Shown here: piece by piece, positions 17,259 to 27,665 of the stretch | How the letters are laid out: each line of letters starts with the position of its first letter | Numbering within the stretch: position 1 is the first letter of the stretch | Assembly (NCBI RefSeq): GCF_026241225.1 | Contig: NZ_JAPFQP010000003.1 | Span: 1 to 64,000 of the forward strand | Source of the DNA: Lentiprolixibacter aurantiacus | Lineage (GTDB): Bacteria; Bacteroidota; Bacteroidia; Flavobacteriales; Flavobacteriaceae | DNA: 64,000 nucleotides | Reading direction: 5' to 3' | Notes under the pieces: model-generated | The model's input: the letters and a program-made list of their open reading frames with translations, nothing else | The model's database searches: none | What the model was told of the DNA's origin: nothing | Program-made: the position numbers and the translations under genes

Positions 17259-18035
17259 CTATCTAGTTAACAATAAAGTTGTAGTAACTAATAGTGAAAC
17301 AATAGATAAAGTTAAAGAAGTTCTTCCATCCAAACTATATTCGGATACAGCTGAAGGATTTTGTTCCACATATACCACATCATTCTGTGTTAAATAGTAC
17401 ACTGGAGAATCCATGGCCTGTTTAGAAGTTAGGTCGATTTTGTTATATACCTTGGTTCCATTATAATCACGAATAACCATTATATTTTCCCTTATCCCTT
17501 TTATACTTAAGTCCCCAGCCAAGCCCAAGGCTTCCAATATGGTTATTTGCTCTCCAATGACACGATAGGTCCCCGGTGCGGCCACTGCTCCCAATATCGT
17601 TACAGTAAAATTCCTTAAACGGATATTAATTATCGGATCCTTTAGGTATACAGCCAATTCCTTTTGTAAGTATTGTTTTAATTCCTCAGGTGAGAGTCCA
17701 ACAACCCTGATCTTACCTAAAACAGGAAAATCAATAAATCCTTTTTCATCTACCAAATAGTTTATCTGGCTTTCATCTCCTGCGACACTGCCACTCCCCT
17801 CAATTCTTCGGAACAGATTAAAGGGTATACTGGCTTCCGGATTGAGGGTAGTGACAATAATACTGATTTCATCATCTACCTTAAACTTGGGAACAAAGGA
17901 AGTTTTGCTCATAATGGTTTCAGAATTCCGGGCATCCTGGAAATAATGAACCCTTTTTTTACCCGCACAGGAGGACAGCACTACCATGACAACAGTTATT
18001 GTAACTATCCTTTTAATAAGAGTGACTAATCGCAT
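17259..18035 (-). CDS. Wza-like outer-membrane polysaccharide export lipoprotein
   Basis: The protein has 258 residues. The N-terminal signal ends VVLSSCAGKK, a lipobox. The poly_export domain is recognisable (FKVDDEISIIVTTLNPEA, then FIDFPVLGKIRVVGLSPEEL), followed by an SLBB-like segment (TILGAVAAPGTYRVIGEQ). The C-terminus is a hydrophobic stretch (TLSIVSLLVTTTLLLTR) common in Bacteroidota homologues. It forms the outer-membrane exit channel for the capsule polymer with the Wzc-like protein encoded next. The gene lies between the CapD-like gene and the kinase gene with gaps of about 20-30 bp, so they form one minus-strand operon. Confidence 0.92.
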   Translation of the reverse strand: MRLVTLIKRIVTITVVMVVLSSCAGKKRVHYFQDARNSETIMSKTSFVPKFKVDDEISIIVTTLNPEASIPFNLFRRIEGSGSVAGDESQINYLVDEKGFIDFPVLGKIRVVGLSPEELKQYLQKELAVYLKDPIINIRLRNFTVTILGAVAAPGTYRVIGEQITILEALGLAGDLSIKGIRENIMVIRDYNGTKVYNKIDLTSKQAMDSPVYYLTQNDVVYVEQNPSAVSEYSLDGRTSLTLSIVSLLVTTTLLLTR

Positions 18036-18064
18036 ATGCCAAACAATGATTTAGAAATAAGTAA

Positions 18065-19998
18065 CTACAAGTCTTGAACGGATTTTAATTCCGGCTTTAA
18101 TGATTTGTAGGAAATATTTTGACGGTCCAATTTACAAAATTGTGAATTATTGGATATAAATTCTGGAACGATCTCTTTCATTAGTGAAACTGTCGCATCG
18201 GAGAAAAACATATTGTTGATACAGAGCTCATCTATTTTAGTGCGAATAGTAACATAGTCCAAATCCCGAGATTTGGATATCATTATCTTCTTATGGTGGG
18301 TAGGAAGGGTATTTTCACCACTTGCTAAAAGCTCTTCATATAACTTTTCCCCGGGTCTCAAGCCGGTTATCTTAATATCAACATCTTCCGGGTATCGCAA
18401 GCCAGAGAGGTGTATCATATTCCGGGCCAGGTCAAAGATCTTAACCGATTCGCCCATGTCAAATACAAAGATCTCTCCACCAGCGCCCATAACAGCCGCT
18501 TCCAATACCAGGTGGGAAGCCTCCGGAATAGTCATAAAATATCGTGTGATGTCCTTATGGGTTACCGTTAATGGGCCACCCATTTCTATCTGTTTCCGGA
18601 ACAGCGGGATCACGGAACCATTAGACCCTAATACGTTTCCAAACCGGGTTATGATAAACTTGGTCTTGCTGGATTGCTGCATGCAGCTAATGTACATTTC
18701 GGCAATGCGCTTGGTTGCTCCCATGATATTCGTAGGATTTACGGCCTTGTCTGTGGAGACAAAAACAAAACGCTCTGCATTATGACGGTCGGCCAGATCA
18801 GAAATGACCTTAGTACCATTTATATTGATCTTTACAGCTTCATAGGAATTGTATTCCATCAGCGGCACGTGCTTATAGGCAGCAGCATGGAAAATGATCT
18901 GGGGACGGTATTCCTGGAACAAATTGTTCATACGGTTTTTGTCTCGCACATCACCCACAATGGCCACAAAATTAGTGTAGCCGGAACGTTTTAATTCCTG
19001 CTGCAAATCGTATAGGGCCGATTCCGCCTGGTCGATAATGATGAGGTGGCGATAATTGTAATGGCATATCTGGCGAACGAGCTCACTCCCTATGGAACCA
19101 GCACCTCCTGTTACCATAATAACCTTACCCTTTAACTCATCCTGAATTTTACGGTTCTTCAGGGAAATAGGGGGACGTTGCAGCAAATCTTCAATCTGTA
19201 CCTGCCTGATCTGCGAAACCTTTAGTTCTCCATTGATCCATTTTTCAACCGGGGGCACAATCTTCACTTTTACAGGAAGTTGCATTAATTCCTGTACTAT
19301 ATCCCGGAGTTTATTCGCTTCGATCTTTTGAATGGAAACTATAATTTCAGAGATGTTGTGCTGGGACAGAAATTTATCTGAAATTTCATCAGGGCCATAT
19401 ACCTTAACCCCGTTTATGCTTTTACCAGATTTTTTAGCGTCATTATCAATATAACCCAAAACTTTAATGCCTCCCCTCGAATGAGAAGTAATCGTATCAT
19501 ACGTTATAATCCCTGATTCCCCTGCTCCATAAATAAGAATGTTTTTAACCCGTCTATAATCACGAATAAAACCGTTGTATATGGATTTGAAAAGATAACG
19601 GGAAGCTGTGAGACCCAAAAAGGATACCAAACTGAATATAATAATAATGGATAAAGGTATGGTAAACTCATTCACTAATTGCATATTCCTGTTCAGGATT
19701 ACCGCAAAGATGAGCAGTATACTGGAAAGGCATATGGCATTGAAGATATTATATACATCACGTATCCCTGTATGCCGAACAACACCCTTAAACGAACCAG
19801 TAATAAAAAATGCCAGGACGGAAACACCAACAACTATCGGGAGCTGCAGGTATAGCTGTTTAAAGTCGAAGCCAAAAGACACATTAAAGCGAATAATATA
19901 ACTTAGCACAAAAGCGAAAGAGATGGTACCTATATCAATACTCAGGACCAGCCATTTGGAGGCATATCGGGAAACCGTATTAGTCAGGTAATTCTTAA

Positions 19999-20002
<4 letters not shown>
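18065..20002 (-). CDS. CapD/PglF-type membrane UDP-HexNAc 4,6-dehydratase
   Basis: The protein has 645 residues. The N-terminal part holds four or five membrane helices (about 15-135), followed by a Rossmann-like CoA-binding region (NILIYGAGESGIIT). The C-terminal short-chain dehydrogenase domain starts at about residue 290 with VTGGAGSIGSELVRQ. The active site is FVSTDKAVNPTNIMGATKR, where the usual Tyr is Met, as is normal for the WbpM/CapD/PglF family. These enzymes convert UDP-GlcNAc to UDP-4-keto-6-deoxy-GlcNAc. The start codon overlaps the stop of the aminotransferase gene (ATGA), so the two are translationally coupled. Together they would make a UDP-4-amino-4,6-dideoxy sugar. Confidence 0.92.
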
Positions 20003-21126
<1,124 letters not shown>

Positions 21127-21470
21127 AGTGATTTGGGTTAACACATAATTGGGAAACTAAATTACACATACCTTACAAGAAATAAGAAATATGGCGTTAT
21201 CTTTCGATTAAGAATTGATTTTGTCGATCATCGACCTTGTAAGATAAGTATTATAGCCTACTTATTTACTATGAATTGGCAAAATTGCAGTTCTCATAGC
21301 AATTCAGGTATATTAAGGTTAATTAGATAATTCATTCTTTAAATTAATAGTGCCTTTACAAAATAAGTCCATTGGGGGAATAATCGTTTTATTATAAAGA
21401 AGAAGTAATCAATAATTTATTCCTGTGTCAGGATTAATTTGTAGTTTCTTCTTCATCTAATATTTGGAAT
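21127..21470. promoter_or_regulatory. Divergent AT-rich intergenic region in the capsule locus
   Basis: The left (export) and right (sugar nucleotide) arms of the locus diverge here, so both promoters should lie in these 344 bases. GTCGAT-C-ATCGAC at 21223-21235 is a perfect inverted repeat of two 6-bp arms around one base, a possible operator. No well-spaced promoter boxes could be fixed on either strand. Confidence 0.4.
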
Positions 21471-22496
21471 TTGACAGAAAAAATTTTAGTTACAGGGGCC
21501 GCCGGATTTATTGGATACCATACCTGTGAGGTATTGCTCCGCATGGAATATCAGGTTATAGGACTGGACAATTTAGATCCTTACTACGATGTTAACCTCA
21601 AAAGGTCCCGGTTGGATTTGCTGGGCATATCCAAAAGTATTTTCCTAGAAAATAATAAGTTGTACAAGAGTTCTTTGCATGGTGCTAATTTTCAATTTAT
21701 TAAAGCCGACATTTCAGACCGTAAGGCGATGCCAAAGTTGTTTGAAAAAGGACAATTCAATAAAGTCTGCCATCTGGCCGCCCAGGCCGGGGTCCGTTAC
21801 AGCCTGGAAAATCCCGAAGTTTATGTGGACAGCAATGTGGTGGGATTTCTCAACATCCTGGAAGGATGCCGTCATACCCATGTAGAACATCTGGTCTATG
21901 CCAGCAGTTCCAGTGTTTATGGGGATAGTAATGAGGTTCCCTTTTCGGAGGAAGACCGGGTAGACCATCCCGTAAGCCTGTACGCCGCTACAAAAAAAAG
22001 CAACGAATTAATGGCCCATACCTACAGCCATCTCTACAAACTTCCTACAACCGGACTTCGTTTTTTTACCGTTTATGGTCCCTGGGGGCGGCCGGACATG
22101 GCCATGTTCCTGTTTACCGAGGCTATCCTGAAAAGCGAGCCCGTCAATGTGTTTAACGAGGGGCAGTTAGAGCGCGACTTTACCTATATTGACGACATTG
22201 TTGCCGGTGTCATGAAGGTTATTGAATCTGATCATAAGGGATCAGCGGTACCCTATTCTCTGTATAATATCGGGAATGGTCAACCGATAAAACTATTAGA
22301 TTTTATTGAGGCTATAGAAGGGGTCTTGGATAAGAAAGCTCTTAAAAATATGATGCCGATGCAGCCCGGGGATGTTACGGCCACCTGGGCAAACGTTCAA
22401 AAACTTAAACAGGACTATGGCTATGCCCCAAACACCCCTATTGATGTTGGTGTTAAAAATTTTATTGATTGGTACCGGGATTATTACAAGCAATAG
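21471..22496 (+). CDS. NAD-dependent UDP-glucuronate 4-epimerase-like protein (CapI type)
   Basis: The protein has 341 residues and starts at a TTG codon (MTEKILVTGAAGFIG). No in-frame ATG precedes the Rossmann motif. The extended short-chain dehydrogenase fold is complete: GAAGFIGYH for NAD binding, HLAAQAGVRYS, the catalytic ASSSSVYG and YAATKKSNE (Tyr-x-x-x-Lys), and TVYGPWGRPDMA. The QAGVRYS and GRPDMA blocks are typical of UDP-GlcA 4-epimerases that make UDP-GalA. No UDP-glucose dehydrogenase that would provide UDP-GlcA is seen here, so the substrate must come from elsewhere in the genome or from the dehydrogenase at 23660. Confidence 0.87.
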   Translation: MTEKILVTGAAGFIGYHTCEVLLRMEYQVIGLDNLDPYYDVNLKRSRLDLLGISKSIFLENNKLYKSSLHGANFQFIKADISDRKAMPKLFEKGQFNKVCHLAAQAGVRYSLENPEVYVDSNVVGFLNILEGCRHTHVEHLVYASSSSVYGDSNEVPFSEEDRVDHPVSLYAATKKSNELMAHTYSHLYKLPTTGLRFFTVYGPWGRPDMAMFLFTEAILKSEPVNVFNEGQLERDFTYIDDIVAGVMKVIESDHKGSAVPYSLYNIGNGQPIKLLDFIEAIEGVLDKKALKNMMPMQPGDVTATWANVQKLKQDYGYAPNTPIDVGVKNFIDWYRDYYKQ

Positions 22497-22654
22497 TCTT
22501 TATAAGATTAGTAGAAATAATACCAATCATTCCTAAGCATGAGAAATTTCCTAATTAAAATACTGGAAATGACTTTCATCGGATTTTACATGAACTTAGT
22601 ATAAATATCTGGGTGAATCCTTTGGTTATGGTCATATTTGCATTGCAATTTTAA

Positions 22655-23659
22655 ATGACCATGAACCTACCCGACATTAAGCTTAATCCGGATTACCGCG
22701 TTTTGGTTACCGGTGGAGCCGGATTTATTGGTGCAAACCTATGTGAAGCGCTTTTGCAAAACGGCAACCAGGTGACCTGCCTGGATAACCTTTCCACAGG
22801 AAAGGAAGAGAACCTGAATGAAATCAGGGACCACCGAAATTTTACTTTCATTCAGGGAGATATACGGGACCTCGAAACCTGCCGGAAAGCCTGCAGGGAT
22901 CAGGATTACGTACTGCACGAGGCCGCTCTGGGCTCTGTACCCCGTTCTCTTAATGATCCCATAACCTCAAATGAAGTTAATGTTTCCGGTTTTCTGAATA
23001 TGTTGGTAGCTGCCCGTGACGCTAAGGTTAAAGGTTTTGTGTATGCGGCAAGCTCCTCCACTTATGGAGATTCTGAAAGCTTGCCCAAAGTGGAGGATAT
23101 AATTGGCAAACCGCTGTCGCCCTATGCGATCACCAAGTATGTCAATGAGCTCTATGCCGAAATCTTTCACAGGGCTTACGGAATAAATACCATTGGACTA
23201 CGTTATTTCAATGTATTTGGCAGGAAACAGGATCCCAATGGGGCGTATGCTGCAGTAATACCCAAGTTTGTTATGCAACTTATGAAGCATGAATCGCCTG
23301 TGATCAATGGAGACGGTAGCTTTTCCCGGGATTTCACCTACATCGATAACGTCGTGGAAATGAATTTACGCTGTATTGCCTCTAAAAATGAGAAAGCCTG
23401 GAACCAGGTTTATAATGTAGCTTATGGGGAACGAACCAGTTTGAATGAACTCGTGGTTTTATTGAAAAAATATTTGTCTCATTTCGATCCCGATATTGCC
23501 GGTGTCGAAATAAAATATGGCCCCGAACGTAAAGGGGATGTCTCCCACTCCCTTGCGTCCATAGACAAAGCCAAAGAATTGATGGGATATCATCCTGCAT
23601 TTAATATGGAGAAAGGACTCCGGGAAGCCGTAAACTGGTACTGGAATAATTTAAAATAA
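22655..23659 (+). CDS. UDP-N-acetylglucosamine 4-epimerase (WbpP/TviC type)
   Basis: The protein has 334 residues. It is an extended SDR with VTGGAGFIGANL, the catalytic AASSSTYG and PYAITKYVNE (Tyr-x-x-x-Lys), and RYFNVFGRKQDPNGAYAAV. The block HEAALGSVPRS is characteristic of the WbpP group, which prefers N-acetylated UDP-hexosamines and interconverts UDP-GlcNAc and UDP-GalNAc. The next gene starts one base after its stop codon, so the pair is co-translated. Together they fit the two-step route to UDP-GalNAcA known from Vi antigen and Pseudomonas O6 synthesis. Confidence 0.9.
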   Translation: MTMNLPDIKLNPDYRVLVTGGAGFIGANLCEALLQNGNQVTCLDNLSTGKEENLNEIRDHRNFTFIQGDIRDLETCRKACRDQDYVLHEAALGSVPRSLNDPITSNEVNVSGFLNMLVAARDAKVKGFVYAASSSTYGDSESLPKVEDIIGKPLSPYAITKYVNELYAEIFHRAYGINTIGLRYFNVFGRKQDPNGAYAAVIPKFVMQLMKHESPVINGDGSFSRDFTYIDNVVEMNLRCIASKNEKAWNQVYNVAYGERTSLNELVVLLKKYLSHFDPDIAGVEIKYGPERKGDVSHSLASIDKAKELMGYHPAFNMEKGLREAVNWYWNNLK

Positions 23660-24940
23660 ATGAACAACACACAAATAGGTATTATTGGTCTGGGTTATGT
23701 GGGACTGCCATTGGCAAGGCTTTTTGCTACAAAATATCCAGTAGTGGGATTTGACATAAACGCTGAACGGGTTGCAGAGTTACAGGCCGGAGAGGATCAT
23801 ACGCTTGAAGTGGAAGAAGGGCTACTAAAAGAGGTTCTCAAATCAGGTCCCGACGAAAAAAATGGTCTTTTTTGTACCAATGAATTAAACAAGCTCGAGT
23901 CATGTAATGTATATATCATTACTGTACCTACTCCGGTAGATAAGAATCACCGCCCCGTGCTCACCCCACTGCTGAAAGCCAGTGAAACGGTAGGTCAGGT
24001 ATTAAAGAAAGGGGATATCGTAATATACGAGTCCACGGTGTATCCGGGGGCTACCGAGGAAGATTGTGTTCCGGTCCTTGAAAAAACAAGTGGACTTACC
24101 TTTAACACCGATTTTTTTGTGGGGTACTCCCCGGAACGCATTAATCCCGGGGATAAGGAGCATACGGTAGAGAAGATCCTTAAGGTTACCTCAGGATCCA
24201 CCCCGGAAGTGGGTAAAAGGGTAGATGAGCTCTATGCATCCGTTATTGCAGCGGGTACACACATGGCCCCGGCGATCAGGGTAGCGGAAGCTGCCAAGGT
24301 TATTGAGAATTCACAAAGGGATATCAATATCGCCTTTGTAAATGAGCTCGCCAAGATCTTTAACCTCATGGATATAGACACCCATGAGGTGCTGGAGGCA
24401 GCCGGAACCAAATGGAATTTCCTTCCTTTCAAACCCGGCCTGGTTGGCGGGCACTGTATTGGGGTAGATCCCTATTACCTGGCTCAAAAAGCACAGGAAG
24501 TGGGGTACCATCCTGAAATTATATTAGCGGGAAGGAGATTGAATGACAGCATGGGTCAATATGTGGCTTCCGAAGTGATCAGGCTTATGGCTCACAAGGA
24601 TATCCTGATCAAGGGTTCAAGGGTTTTAGTGTTGGGGATTACATTTAAGGAAAACTGTCCGGACGTCCGTAATACAGGTGTGGTAAATGTGATAAGCAAA
24701 CTTAGGGACTTCGGCACCACGGTTAGTATTTTTGACCCCTGGGCCAACCCTGAAGAAGTAAAGGAAGAATATGGACTGGTCACCTTAGAGCAGTGTCCCT
24801 CCGGACCGTTTGATGCCATAGTGCTGACCGTGGCCCACGATCAGTTCGATGCCTTAGACCTTCAGTCGCTTTTGGCCTCGAAGGGAATAATTTACGACGT
24901 AAAAGGAAAACTTAAAATTGAGGTGAATGGACGCTTATAA
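23660..24940 (+). CDS. UDP-N-acetyl-hexosamine 6-dehydrogenase (WbpO/TviB type)
   Basis: The protein has 426 residues. The N-terminal NAD-binding motif is IGIIGLGYVGLPLARLF. The central domain has YSPERINPGD and the C-terminal part GITFKENCPDVRNT. The catalytic cysteine is C266 in LVGGHCIGVDPYYLA. The spelling VGGHCIGVDPYY is typical of UDP-GalNAc/UDP-ManNAc dehydrogenases and not of UDP-glucose dehydrogenases. The enzyme oxidises C6 twice with NAD to give a UDP-HexNAc uronic acid. Following the WbpP-like gene directly, the likely product is UDP-GalNAcA. It overlaps rfbB by 14 bp. Confidence 0.9.
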   Translation: MNNTQIGIIGLGYVGLPLARLFATKYPVVGFDINAERVAELQAGEDHTLEVEEGLLKEVLKSGPDEKNGLFCTNELNKLESCNVYIITVPTPVDKNHRPVLTPLLKASETVGQVLKKGDIVIYESTVYPGATEEDCVPVLEKTSGLTFNTDFFVGYSPERINPGDKEHTVEKILKVTSGSTPEVGKRVDELYASVIAAGTHMAPAIRVAEAAKVIENSQRDINIAFVNELAKIFNLMDIDTHEVLEAAGTKWNFLPFKPGLVGGHCIGVDPYYLAQKAQEVGYHPEIILAGRRLNDSMGQYVASEVIRLMAHKDILIKGSRVLVLGITFKENCPDVRNTGVVNVISKLRDFGTTVSIFDPWANPEEVKEEYGLVTLEQCPSGPFDAIVLTVAHDQFDALDLQSLLASKGIIYDVKGKLKIEVNGRL

Positions 24941-25988
24941 AACAAAAAAGGTTTTGGTTACCGGAGGAGCTGGCTTTATCGGCTCCCATGTGGTCCGCAC
25001 GCTGTTAAATAAATACCCAGATTATCGGATGTATAATCTGGATGCGCTCACCTATGCGGGTAACCTCGAAAACCTCAATGATATAGAAGAGGCAATTAAC
25101 TATAGATTTATAAAAGGAGATATCACTGACGAGACCTTCATCAACCAACTCTTCCAGGAGCTTAGGTTTGATGTGGTAATCCACCTGGCCGCAGAATCTC
25201 ATGTAGACCGCTCTATAACCGATCCGAATGCCTTTGCAAGAACCAACATACTGGGCACTATGAATCTACTGAACGCCTTCAAAAGTATCTGGAAGAATGA
25301 CTGGGAAGGCAAGTTGTTTTACCATATCAGTACGGACGAGGTATTCGGCACCTTGGGGGATACAGGTTTCTTTACCGAAGAAACAGCCTATGCCCCTAAC
25401 TCACCTTATTCGGCCTCCAAAGCCAGCTCCGACCACTTTGTCAGGGCTTATGGAGAAACTTATGGACTTCCCTACGTAATCAGTAATTGTTCCAACAACT
25501 ACGGGCCCAACCAGTTTCCCGAGAAGCTGATTCCCTTATTTATCAATAATATCATCAACAGCAAACCCTTGCCCGTTTACGGAGACGGTAATTACACACG
25601 TGACTGGCTCTATGTGGAAGACCATGCCCAGGCAATTGATCTGATATTGCATGAGGGTAAAATTGGGGAAACCTATGCTATTGGTGGCTTCAACGAATGG
25701 AAGAATATTGATCTGGTAATCTTGCTTTGCCGACTAATGGATGAGAAACTGGGCAGAAAGGCTGGCAGTTCTGAAAAACTCATCACCTTTGTTAAGGACA
25801 GGCCAGGGCACGATCTCAGATATGCCATAGACGCGTCCAAAATAAACCACGAACTAAACTGGAAGCCGTCGGTTACCTTTGAGCAGGGTTTGCAGAAAAC
25901 GATTGACTGGTATTTTGACAATCAGGAATGGCTGGACAATATCACTTCCGGGGAATATCAGAATTATTTCAAAAAACAATACAGTTAA
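24927..25988 (+). CDS. rfbB: dTDP-glucose 4,6-dehydratase
   Basis: The protein has 353 residues. It starts inside the end of the preceding gene (14-bp overlap). The motifs are complete: VLVTGGAGFIGSHVVR, HLAAESHVDRSI, HISTDEVFGTLG with the catalytic Asp-Glu pair, and YSASKASSDHFVRA with Tyr-x-x-x-Lys. It makes dTDP-4-keto-6-deoxyglucose, the branch point to rhamnose or to 3-amino sugars. No rfbC/rfbD (rhamnose) genes follow. Instead come ketoisomerase and aminotransferase genes, so the product most likely goes to a dTDP-3-amino-3,6-dideoxyhexose. Confidence 0.95.
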   Translation: MDAYKTKKVLVTGGAGFIGSHVVRTLLNKYPDYRMYNLDALTYAGNLENLNDIEEAINYRFIKGDITDETFINQLFQELRFDVVIHLAAESHVDRSITDPNAFARTNILGTMNLLNAFKSIWKNDWEGKLFYHISTDEVFGTLGDTGFFTEETAYAPNSPYSASKASSDHFVRAYGETYGLPYVISNCSNNYGPNQFPEKLIPLFINNIINSKPLPVYGDGNYTRDWLYVEDHAQAIDLILHEGKIGETYAIGGFNEWKNIDLVILLCRLMDEKLGRKAGSSEKLITFVKDRPGHDLRYAIDASKINHELNWKPSVTFEQGLQKTIDWYFDNQEWLDNITSGEYQNYFKKQYS

Positions 25989-26001
25989 ACAGCAAATTGA
26001 T

Positions 26002-26886
26002 ATGAAAGGCATCATCTTAGCAGGCGGTTCGGGGACACGATTATTCCCGTTGACAATTTCGGTCAGCAAGCAATTGCTGCCTGTTTATGACAAACCCATG
26101 ATCTATTACCCCCTGTCAGTTTTAATGCTTGCAGGGATCAGGGAAATCCTGATTATAACCACCCCTCAGGACCAGGAAGCTTTTAAAAGATTGCTTGGAG
26201 ATGGTTCCCAACTGGGTTGCAAATTTGAATATGCCGTACAGCAAAAACCTAATGGACTGGCCGAAGCTTTCATTATAGGAGAAGAGTTTATTGGGCAGGA
26301 CAAAGTTGCCCTGGTACTCGGTGATAATATTTTTTACGGCAGTGGCTTTGGAAAATTAGTCCGGAGCAAGACCGATGTTGAGGGAGCTGCCATTTTCGCC
26401 TATCCCGTAAATGATCCGCAGCGCTATGGCGTTGTAGAGTTCGATAAGAATCAAAAAGTAATCAGTATAGAGGAAAAACCAGCTGAGCCTAAGTCGGAGC
26501 ATGCCGTTCCTGGATTGTATTTTTACGACAATAAAGTAGTGGAATACGCCAAAAGCGTTAAGCCTTCCGCAAGGGGGGAAAAAGAAATTACCTCGATTAA
26601 CCAAATTTATCTGGATAACAAAGAACTGGAAGTTGGGATCATGACACGCGGAATGGCCTGGCTGGATACGGGTACCGTGGATGCCATGGACAGCGCCACG
26701 GAGTTTGTCCGGGTTATGGAACACCGTACCGGGGAAAAAATAGCCTGTATTGAAGAGATAGCGTTCAGGCATGGCTATATTGACCGGGATATGGCCATGA
26801 TGGCTTCCGAGAAATATGGTAAAAGCGGGTATGGGGATTATATTAAAAAAATAGTTTTATTAAATGAAAGAACCTCAAATAATTAA
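26002..26886 (+). CDS. rfbA: Glucose-1-phosphate thymidylyltransferase
   Basis: I start it at the ATG at 26002 (MKGIILAGGSGTRLFPLT), giving 294 residues, the normal length for RmlA. The longer open frame to its left runs into rfbB in another frame and is not coding. Signature blocks are the GGSGTRLFP nucleotide-binding loop, SKQLLPVYDKPMIYYPLS, LVLGDNIFYG, SIEEKPAEPKS and AWLDTGT. It joins dTTP and glucose-1-phosphate to give dTDP-glucose, the substrate of RfbB just upstream. The gene overlaps the first ketoisomerase gene by 23 bp. Confidence 0.96.
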   Translation: MKGIILAGGSGTRLFPLTISVSKQLLPVYDKPMIYYPLSVLMLAGIREILIITTPQDQEAFKRLLGDGSQLGCKFEYAVQQKPNGLAEAFIIGEEFIGQDKVALVLGDNIFYGSGFGKLVRSKTDVEGAAIFAYPVNDPQRYGVVEFDKNQKVISIEEKPAEPKSEHAVPGLYFYDNKVVEYAKSVKPSARGEKEITSINQIYLDNKELEVGIMTRGMAWLDTGTVDAMDSATEFVRVMEHRTGEKIACIEEIAFRHGYIDRDMAMMASEKYGKSGYGDYIKKIVLLNERTSNN

Positions 26887-27280
26887 CCTACCCAAAATCC
26901 TTGATCACCGGGGTAATTTAAGTTTTTTTGAAAGTAGCAATCATATTCCATTTGAAATAAAAAGAACATTTTGGATTTATGATGTCCCTGGTGGTGAAAT
27001 TAGAGGAGGGCATGCCTATTGTGAGCAGGAAGAATTTATTGTAGCTATGTCAGGTAGTCTCGATGTTATACTATTTGATGGTTTATCTGAAATAAAATAT
27101 TCATTAAACCGTTCTTTTTATGGTCTTTATGTCCCAAATGGATATTGGAGACATATGGAAAATTTTTCCACCAATTCTCTGGTCTTAGTAGCTTCCAGCA
27201 CTTTTTATGATGCAAAAGACTATATAAGAGACAAACAACGTTTTATCGACCAAAAAGCTAATGAAAAGTTCAATATTTGA
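26864..27280 (+). CDS. FdtA/QdtA-family sugar 3,4-ketoisomerase-like cupin, first copy with altered motif
   Basis: The protein has 138 residues. It is a single cupin domain of the dTDP-4-keto-6-deoxy-glucose 3,4-ketoisomerase family, recognised by FWIYDVPGGEIRGGHAY and VPNGYWRHMENFS. The usual RGxHAHK motif here reads RGGHAYCEQEE: the first histidine (H50) is kept, but the second is Tyr52 and the following Lys is Cys53. It may therefore have a different specificity or a reduced activity compared with the next gene. It overlaps rfbA by 23 bp and the second copy by 20 bp, so all are in one operon. Confidence 0.8.
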   Translation: MKEPQIINLPKILDHRGNLSFFESSNHIPFEIKRTFWIYDVPGGEIRGGHAYCEQEEFIVAMSGSLDVILFDGLSEIKYSLNRSFYGLYVPNGYWRHMENFSTNSLVLVASSTFYDAKDYIRDKQRFIDQKANEKFNI

Positions 27281-27665
27281 ATGTTCACTTATCGATTTGC
27301 CTAAAATTCAAAACCGATCAGGCAATATCACATATGTGGAAAACAATGATTTTGTCCCGTTCAAGATAGAACGGGTCTTCTACCTTTATGATATTCCAGG
27401 TGGCCTTGGACGAGGAGCCCATGCGCACAAAAAGTGTCATCAATTTTTAATTGCTGCATCCGGGAGTTTTGAGGTATTGCTGGATGATGGTAAAGTCAAA
27501 AAAACTGTTCAATTAAACCAGCCTTACAGGGGTTTACATATACCACCGGGAATCTGGGCTTCGGAAATAAACTTTTCATCTGGAGCTGTATGCCTGGTTT
27601 TGGCTTCTCATAAATACGATGAATCCGATTATATCAGAGATTATCAGGAATATCTTGAATTATGA
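27261..27665 (+). CDS. FdtA/QdtA-family sugar 3,4-ketoisomerase, second copy with canonical motif
   Basis: The protein has 134 residues. The cupin motif is canonical: [18 protein letters not shown] with both histidines (H54, H56), then [12 protein letters not shown] and [11 protein letters not shown]. This family moves the keto group of dTDP-4-keto-6-deoxyglucose from C4 to C3 ahead of transamination, giving precursors of Fuc3N or Qui3N. It overlaps the previous copy by 20 bp and the next gene by 4 bp. Which epimer is formed cannot be told from the motif alone. Confidence 0.88.
   Translation: MKSSIFECSLIDLPKIQNRSGNITYVENNDFVPFKIERVFYLYDIPGGLGRGAHAHKKCHQFLIAASGSFEVLLDDGKVKKTVQLNQPYRGLHIPPGIWASEINFSSGAVCLVLASHKYDESDYIRDYQEYLEL

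Noticed and set aside
25879-26001. Longer N-terminus for rfbA starting inside rfbB
   Set aside because: RmlA proteins begin directly with MKGIILAGG. The extra 41 codons overlap rfbB in another frame and have no family likeness.
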